64,000 nt of DNA from Sepiola atlantica (taxonomy: Eukaryota; Mollusca; Cephalopoda; Sepiida; Sepiolidae), in the NCBI GenBank assembly GCA_963556195.1, contig OY744517.1, positions 89,084,943 to 89,148,942 of the forward strand, read 5' to 3'. A model generated the notes under the pieces. That model had not been told where the DNA came from. It made no database searches and was given only the letters and a program-made list of their open reading frames with translations. The translations under genes were made by a program, and so were the position numbers. Below, one piece after another: positions 57,050-64,000 of the stretch. The first letter of the stretch is position 1. The number at the start of each line of letters is the position of its first letter.

Positions 57050-57405
57050 AATGCCGCTATAAGGTTGACCAACAACGGCAACTGGCAGAATGAAAAGGAA
57101 AACAGACACCTTGCCTCTGTAATTGTGAATAGAGGGTTTGCAACAGATTGCTGGTGTTGCTACCTTGGTTTAGTAAACGATGCCAAAGTCTGGTAATAAG
57201 TAAAGTAACAGGAGCCACACTATGATCTACTGACGCTCTCAAACGGAAAAGCACCTAAACAGCCAAAAACAGCCTTTTTTGTATTTAGCCAAAAGGATGT
57301 CATGTGACTACTATACAAATTTAGGGTGGATAAGAAACAATCCAAACAAGGCAGCTGTTCCCCCATCTGCCGGAAGCCATCGGAAGGTAAGGACAATTTT
57401 TCCAT
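57050..57405 (+). repeat. Dispersed repeat R1, copy 2
   Basis: Partner of 22280-22640, same orientation; shares CACCTTGCCTCTGTAATTGT, ACAGCCTTTTTTGTATTTAG and GCCATCGGAAGGTAAGGACA. Several small indels relative to copy 1. Confidence 0.85.
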
Positions 57406-57700
57406 ACAACAACCTTGAATCCCAACTACACTCGGATATTAAGAAGATGGCTCAAAAACTCCCGAAAATAATTTGTTTAAATACACAAATGAGAAAAACT
57501 TGCCTGAGTATAAACATATATAAATGTGTGTAGGGGGGGGGGGGTAATAATGTGTGGTTTGATTTGATCTCTTCAGTCTAGAGACGGTGGATATCCCCTT
57601 GCGCAACCTCAAACCCAGTATTATTTCATTTCAATGGCAAATAGAATTTAAAGAAGACGGGAAGCAAAGGACTGGTGTCTCCTAGTCTAGTTGCTATAAT

Positions 57701-57722
57701 ATATATATATATATATATATAA
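57701..57722. repeat. (TA)n microsatellite
   Basis: TA run, then (TG)n. Confidence 0.9.
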
Positions 57723-57867
57723 TGTGTGTGTGTTAGTTGTATTTTTGTTTATTACTATTTGGATTTTTTCACTTCCTAAGTGATTTAGATGCAGAAAATT
57801 GCTTTAATATATACAGTTTTATTAATTTTATACGTACATCAAAGTAATCCATGGACACGTGTTTCTG

Positions 57868-57948
57868 GCTAACTTAGACAAGGATCGAACCTTCGATATT
57901 GATGTCTGTAGTCCAGCATCTTACCATTGGACTACGACGCCCTGCCTC
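57868..57948 (-). repeat. tRNA-like SINE head
   Basis: Minus strand: GGCAGGGCGTCGTAGTCCAA, TGGTAAGATGCTGGACTACA, then GAAGGTTCGATCCTTGTC. A box TAGTCCAATGG and a near-canonical B box GGTTCGATCCT sit at tRNA spacing, with a plausible T arm (AAGG...CCTT). The acceptor stem does not close and no matching anticodon stem is clean, so this reads as a tRNA-derived SINE rather than a working tRNA gene. Confidence 0.6.
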
Positions 57949-58714
57949 GAAATATGTACTGTGTAAATAAAAATAATTATATGTATGTATATATATATAT
58001 AAATCGATAAGCAATATTTAAATGCTGTACATGTTATACTAAATGAAAATATAGACATGGAGCAAATCACTATAAATAAACATGCATACACACATCTATA
58101 TATTCACGTGTAGATATGTCTGTAATTATAGATCTGATATATATGCTTATCCTCTGATATAGATACTGCATATCTAAACATATGTAGGTTCGATTTAAAG
58201 TATACATATATAAATTTCAATGGTGTCCTTAGATGTTACATTTATGTGCATAGAGGTTATCCACATGAAATGATGTCCTTTATGCAATTCTATACTATTC
58301 AAAATTTGTATTCCTTATAAAAAGGTTTTTATTATTGCAATGTTTTCTCAACTGCAAACTTATTTAGCTTGGAATATACGCATCCATTTATATGCGATTC
58401 TATCAAAATGGATCTTTTGGATAAATAACATTTCTTCTTTTTTGTTTTTTAATTTCCATCCAAAAGCATATCAATTATCGATGTAAAATATTTTTAATAG
58501 AAGTAATACTTTATCAAAATGTTTGATTTCTTTAAGTAAAATACGTTTTATACTAATATTAAAGGTATACATTTTATTCAATATATAGAAATGTGATACT
58601 TAGAAGGCAATACAATGCAGGGGTGTGACGGATAGACACAAGTTGGAGCAAATAAGTCATATAATGGTGGAACAAGTTAAATAGTTTAACCCTTAATACA
58701 ATGTATACATACAT

Positions 58715-58758
<44 letters not shown>

Positions 58759-58769
58759 TTATTTATTTA

Positions 58770-59283
58770 TTTTACAAACACACGTATATCTGTCTATCTA
58801 CACAATGTTAGAATGTTATGTAATACCTGTATCAAAATGGTCTGGTGGAAACTCCATATAATATTATAATATTTCGGGAACTCTTCTCTTCTTCAGACCC
58901 GTGGGAGATTTTAATAATTAATTTACAAATTAATTTTTTTTTTAGGCATGCTGATAACGGCTTATAGCCAGAAATGCACGCCCATGTCTAACTTTTGTGC
59001 ACGCAAAAATATTTATTTGTAAATTAATTATAAAAATCTGTATACAATAAATTGGTTTATAAATTAATTAATTAATTTAAATATATATATATATATATGC
59101 GTCTCTACTGCTTCCTCACTGCTTCCTTCATATGCACGTTTGAACTTGAGTTGAGCATGGGTCGGAAGAAGGGAAGAGTTCTCGAAATATTATATCATAC
59201 AGAGTTTCCACCAGACCATGTTGATACAGGTATTACATAACATTGTGTAGATAGACAGGTATATGTGTGTTTGTAAAAAATAT
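58770..59283. mobile_element. Inverted-repeat element with degenerate hammerhead-like cores
   Basis: Arms 58770-58902 and 59156-59283 are inverted (GTAATACCTGTATCAAAATG against CATGTTGATACAGGTATTAC). Each arm's inner end, read towards the outer end, carries CTGAAGA or CGGAAGA, an AAGAGTTC hairpin, and GAAATATTATA. The left stem III ATATTATAATAT is a palindrome, but stem I is poor. The interior holds an inverted TTAATTTACAAATTAATTT pair. Confidence 0.7.
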
Positions 59284-59289
59284 ATATAT

Positions 59290-60225
59290 ATAAAACAAAA
59301 AAAACATATCTATGCTATTTTTCAACTTATTTACCTTTAAGAAATATATTAATCTATAGCCATGCGTAGACTAGACTCTCAAACCTTGCGAGAACTAGTC
59401 TATGAGAAGGAAAATTAGGATATAGCACCAATCTTTCAGCATAAAAGACTGATAGTGAAGAATTGAAACATGCTTTAGAAATAAGGCAAACTAATTGAGT
59501 GATCCCTTAGGAATCGCGAAATCTTCTGGAAAACGGTTCTAGCAGACATACGAGAGAATAACTGTAGAATGTGACCCTTAAAATTCTCTTATGACTGATA
59601 AATACAAAAGAAAAACAATGGAGCCTCTGTTCTATCAAATTTAAGCTGTACATTTTAAGAATTCAGGAGGTTAATAAATGTGACGGACAAGCGAGAGAAA
59701 ACCGAGAAAGGACAGCAGATGATACGCTGAGATAAAGACAACAGAGCTTTGAAAGTATCAATGTATAATATTTCAGTCAGCCATTTTAAGTTAATACAAA
59801 ACCTATGTTATCTTTGGAGATACTTATTTTTCTTAAGATTAACCCAAGGCGATAATGTCAGGACTTCTCTTATTTGTACGTCTGCATTTCTATAGGACTC
59901 GGCATAACATAGATTTATTTAATTTGATCTTCTCTTTGGTTGTTTTTCTCACAACCAGTCGAGGGGTTCAACTGTTTGTCTTGTGAATTACAGGAACTAC
60001 AAGTTTATATATATATATATATAGAGAGAGAGATTGTCTGCACTAATATTAGTTATGCCTCATTAAATTACTAAAGCCTCTCGATTAGCTCCCTTGTTTC
60101 TGTGTGCTTAGGATTAAGAAGACCAAACGAAATTATTCAATTTTTATCCCAAGAAGATTTATTCAATTTTTATCCCAAGAAGATTTGTTCAAATTCAATG
60201 AGAATTGTTCAGATTGTGTTTGTTG
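59290..60225. other. No gene seen
   Basis: Unassigned, with a (TA)n(GA)n at 60005-60032 and a short duplication of TTATCCCAAGAAGATTT near 60145-60185. Confidence 0.4.
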
Positions 60226-60227
60226 TA

Positions 60228-60540
60228 GTAGTATCTGTTCCGATTGATACTGAACCCCATAGACTGGTATTGTCTTGGCCTTTGGGGCTTGATTTACGCC
60301 GGTCTATGGGTCAGTCCTGTGCCGTTCTAGGAGGTCCACCCTCCCAGGCTTTGCCTCCCCTCTTTGGGGAGGAGTAAGTTTATTGCTTACTGCTTGAGGA
60401 TCCCCTACCGGGGAATGCCGATGGGGCTGCTCAGGCAATTTTTAAATGGCCAGATTGCTCACCTCTCGAGCTCTGGCTTATCTAATCCCACTTTTCCGAC
60501 CTTGTGTCACATCTTACCGCTGTGGGAGGTAGATGAATAA
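60228..60540 (+). repeat. U2-headed SINE, long type
   Basis: Partial head TAGTAGTATCTGTTCCGATT, then GATACTGAACCCCATAGACT, CTTGGCCTTTGGGGCTTGAT, CTAGGAGGTCCACCCTCCCA, GAGTAAGTTTATTGCTTACT, CCCCTACCGGGGAATGCCGA, and the end CGACCTTGTGTCACATCTTA, in the same order as 44855-45176. The start of the head is missing. Confidence 0.8.
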
Positions 60541-60639
60541 CTTGTTCAGATTGCAAAATATCTTTCTTAAATGAGATAAATCTTTTTGAAAAGTTATTTT
60601 ATTTTAATAGAACGATAATCTTTTTATTAGATTTTGATG

Positions 60640-61713
60640 AAAAAAATTTGTAATGTAAAATATATATTTTTTATCATAAATATGCTAAATATAAAAATTT
60701 GTAATGTAAAATATATATTTTTTATCATAAATATGCTAAATATAAAAATTTGTAATGTAAAATATATATTTTTTATCATAAATATGCTAAATATAAAAAT
60801 TTGTAATGTAAAATATATATTTTTTATCATAAATATGCTAAATATAAAAATTTCTAATGTAAAATATATATTTTTTTATCATAAATATGCTAAATATAAA
60901 AATTTGTAATGTAAAATATATATTTTTTATCATAAATATGCTAAATATAAAAATTTGTAATGTAAAATATATATTTTTTATCATAAATATGCTAAATATA
61001 AAAATTTCTAATGTAAAATATATATTTTTATCATAAATATGCTAAATATAAAAATTTGTAATGTAAAATATATATTTTTTATCATAAATATGCTAAATAT
61101 AAAAATTTGTAATGTAAAATATATTTTTTATCATAAATATGCTAAATATAAAAATTTCTAATGTAAAATATATATTTTTTTATCATAAATATGCTAAATA
61201 TAAAAATTTGTAATGTAAAATATATATTTTTTATCATAAATATGCTAAATATAAAAATTTGTAATGTAAAATATATATTTTTTATCATAAATATGCTAAA
61301 TATAAAAATTTCTAATGTAAAATATATATTTTTATCATAAATATGCTAAATATAAAAATTTGTAATGTAAAATATATATTTTTTATCATAAATATGCTAA
61401 ATATAAAAATTTGTAATGTAAAATATATTTTTTATCATAAATATGCTAAATATAAAAATTTCTAATGTAAAATATATATTTTTTATCATAAATATGCTAA
61501 ATAAAAAAATTTGTAATGTAAAATATATATTTTTTATCATAAATATGCTAAATAAAAAAATTTGTAATGTAAAATATATATTTTTTATCATAAATATGCT
61601 AAATAAAAAAATTTGTAATGTAAAATATATATTTTTTATCATAAATATGCTAAATAAAAAAATTTGTAATGTAAAATATATATTTTTTATCATAAATATG
61701 CTAAATATAAAAA
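60640..61713. repeat. 51-bp satellite array, 21 copies
   Basis: TTTGTAATGTAAAATATATA, TTTTTTATCATAAATATGCT, AAATATAAAAA repeats from 60647, landmarks at 60647, 60698, 60749 and so on. 51 is a multiple of three, so long repetitive open frames appear on both strands; they are by-products. Variants: TTTC instead of TTTG in every third copy from copy 5 to 17, T-run length of 5, 6 or 7, a shortened TATAT, and a TAAAAAA form in the last four copies. Confidence 0.97.
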
Positions 61714-61916
61714 AAATCACTCAGATTTTTTTTACAGAGAACACTTCTTAAACATCTAAAATTTTATCATTTCTTATGAAATCTCACATGAAATTCTGTA
61801 TTAAAGTCATTTTAAAAAAAGCAGAAGTTTTAGTTAAACTTAAAACGATTAACTCTGTTAAATGTAATACCAGGTAAATAAATAAAATTAATAAATGTAT
61901 CTTTGTTTTATAATAC

Positions 61917-61955
61917 ACTAGCAAGAAGGCCCGGCGTTTCCCGGGATTGAATGAG
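61917..61955 (+). repeat. ACTAG/CCCGG start motif of a dispersed element
   Basis: ACTAGCAAGAAGGCCCGGCG, TTTCCCGGGATTGAATGAG; the best match to the start of element R4 at 42235. Confidence 0.55.
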
Positions 61956-61959
61956 AAAC

Positions 61960-64000
61960 CGTATGTACTTCTGTCACAAGCCCATAACACCATATTATAT
62001 ATTATTCTTATTTTTTACATCTAAAAAATGAATGCAAAATTTTTTTTGTTTATTTACCCCGACTATATTCATATGAAAACGCGTTAGGTTTATCTAATTC
62101 AATTTTACATTGATATAATTTCAAACACATTATATATACCCAACAAAAAACTGCCAACACACATTGACCAAGATGCTTCATTTGAATAATAATTTTATAA
62201 ACTCTCTCAAATAAATTACTATTCGGCACAATTCATTTCTATTTTTGTACTCCACTTTCCTTATATAACTCTAATACTTTTCTTCATATTAATATTAGTA
62301 GTAGTAGTATTAGTAGTAGTCGTAATATTAATAACAACGATTTAATGAACAACGTTTAACATTCACAATTATTATTTTGAAATTCGAAAGATAACTTCCG
62401 GTTTTGTTGTTGACGACGACAACGATGATGCTGCTCTCCCATCATTCCCTCTCTTGCTGCTTCTCTCTTTTTCTTGCCCTGCCAAAGCCAAATTTCCCTT
62501 TTTGTTTTATAAACAGCCCAGTATCATGGCGGAAGGGAAAATCCTTTGGCCAGATAGCAGTGAAATTTCTACATTCTAATTCAGAGGAAATGAGTGGAAG
62601 AGGCACCGCAAGGAATTATTATCATAGAAGCATTGGATAATATGAAATATCTTGTAGAATAAATTGGGTGAATAGGAACGGTATTGACCAATAAAACAAA
62701 TGAAGAGTTTCACTAAAAGATTTGAACCAAAAATAAGACTAAATACAACAGACACGCCTGAATAAGGCTTGTTGGCACTTGGATAACAAAGTGATTGCCT
62801 ATGGTGCACACATTTAGAAGGAACCATAAAATCAGGAAGAATGCATAAATGCAAAAACCATATAAAAAATTATTTTAATTTTGAATATTAATTAGTAGCA
62901 ATATAATTTCAAGTTAAGTATAGATATAATTGCCCAGGTGAAAACAGTTAATAAGTGTGCTTTTGGGGTAAGTTTAAGTCCTGTATGGTGGATTGATAGC
63001 TGAATGGTTAGTTAGTTTGATCATGTGATGAGAAAGATTTGAAGTTCAGTTGCAGTAGAAATCTTGAAGTCACATGTAATATAAGGTCTGGAGTATCAGG
63101 GCGCTTCGAATTACTTGTCTTGATTTCGGCGATGAAATGATAATTAAATTCTGCAATTGAAACATACACCGATCTGATGAAAATGAATAAGGCATATTTC
63201 TTGTTTTTTTAGTGTAACATACAATTTTTTTTCTTCATTAATTTCACAAATCAATTCGTTGATTCTGGCTACTCTGCTAAATATCGTATCTGGCAGGCAC
63301 TGGTAAAACGCCTACTTTACATAAACCTGAGCTTTTTATTCTCGCTATTAAATAGAGGTTCGACTCCCATGTGGTGATAGTTTAGTTAGAAACAACTCCT
63401 AGTTAAGGAATAGAATATTCACATGTTAGGATCGTTATCGCCTTCTTGCTGAAAATACTTCAAAAACTTGTCTTCAGGCCCATGGAAGGATGGCAATGTC
63501 CATAGCCCTCATCAACGATATCCAACATAATTATATATCACCTATTTACGTCAATGGAACGAATAGAAACAATTATTTCTCAAGATGCCAGTTCTATGAA
63601 ATCGAAAATCTAAGCTGAATATGATGAAACCCACTCCTATTCATCTTCACACAGATTCTTTCTGCAATACCATTTTAGTTGTTAAGTATAGGTCTCGGGC
63701 TAAAAGAGTGACCATACTTTGCCTGAGGTCAGTGGTACGTAAGTTAACAGCTTCATATCTATTTCCCATGCCGGCCACAAAATTGGTTGTCAAGTGGCAA
63801 ACACATGCTCAGTTGACGTCATACGAGCTTACTTCAAGGCAGACAGCAAAGAGCACTAAACAACCTTGCCCCATACCTTAAGTAGGTCAAAGTTCAAATG
63901 ACCGAAATGTTTTGATTATACTAAAACATCAATAATTCAAAAGTAGGGGCAGAGTTGTAAATCGGTGACAGACTATGGATTCGGCAAACCGAGTTCAAAT
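61960..64000. other. No supported gene
   Basis: AT-rich DNA with an imperfect (TAG)n/(TAT)n near 62290-62325 and a perfect tRNA-type B box GGTTCGACTCC at 63357 without a convincing A box. No firm coding, RNA or transposon feature. Confidence 0.35.

Noticed and set aside
57868..57948. A working tRNA gene on the minus strand
   Set aside because: A and B boxes are good, but the acceptor stem does not close and no clean anticodon arm forms.
60627..61751. Repeat proteins with a 17-residue period (INMLNIKICNVKYIFFI)
   Set aside because: 51 bp is a multiple of three, so any stop-free phase gives such frames on both strands. Indels in some units break them, and there is no start or splice context.
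63340..63380. tRNA gene suggested by a perfect B box GGTTCGACTCC
   Set aside because: No A box at the proper distance and no cloverleaf.

Overview
The window reads as intergenic or intronic DNA from an AT-rich, repeat-dense animal genome, most likely a mollusc and probably a cephalopod of the octopus type. The reasons are dozens of long (TA)n and (CA)n microsatellites, poly-C tracts, tRNA-like and U2-snRNA-headed short interspersed repeats (SINEs), several decayed LINE reverse-transcriptase ends, and the absence of any compact gene set. The species call is inference. Almost every long open frame here is a by-product of low-complexity DNA, so few coding regions are reported.

Layout. 1-430: decayed reverse transcriptase on the minus strand. 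950-2515: 68-bp satellite. 3.35-3.85 kb: interleaved inverted repeats. 4-6.5 kb: (CT)n, two U2-headed SINE clusters and two hammerhead-ribozyme-like motifs. 6.8-8.5 kb: a CpG-bearing, pyrimidine-rich stretch ending in the best host-gene candidate, a first coding exon with a signal-peptide-like end and a CAG|GTAAGT donor at 8468. If that gene is real, much of the rest may be its first intron. 9.2-11.3 kb: more U2 SINE, a hammerhead-like motif beside (TA)n, a very long (TA)n mosaic and a LINE tail. 13-22 kb: direct repeats, foldbacks, SINEs and degenerate telomere-like DNA. 22-38 kb: dispersed-repeat copies, a MITE-like 35-bp array, (CT)n, an AT-rich satellite, LINE tails and a deleted Tc1/mariner-type element with perfect terminal inverted repeats (TIRs). 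39-50 kb: an inverted pair of a 0.5-kb element, a TIR element, LINE and Ty3/gypsy scraps, a tRNA-like SINE, and a large inverted repeat carrying two hammerhead-like motifs. 50-64 kb: inverted repeats, a repeat-pair copy, a tRNA-like SINE and a 51-bp satellite.

The most interesting system is a set of seven to eight type-I hammerhead-ribozyme-like motifs spread over at least six loci. They share a CUGANGA core, a hairpin stem II, GAA, a very short and usually palindromic stem III, and a U-A cleavage dinucleotide. The paired stems differ between copies while staying paired, as expected for selected RNA structure. Several sit next to (TA)n tracts or inside inverted duplications. A second system is a family of SINEs whose 5' head matches the 5' end of U2 snRNA. 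Both calls rest on reading by eye and need covariance-model searches.
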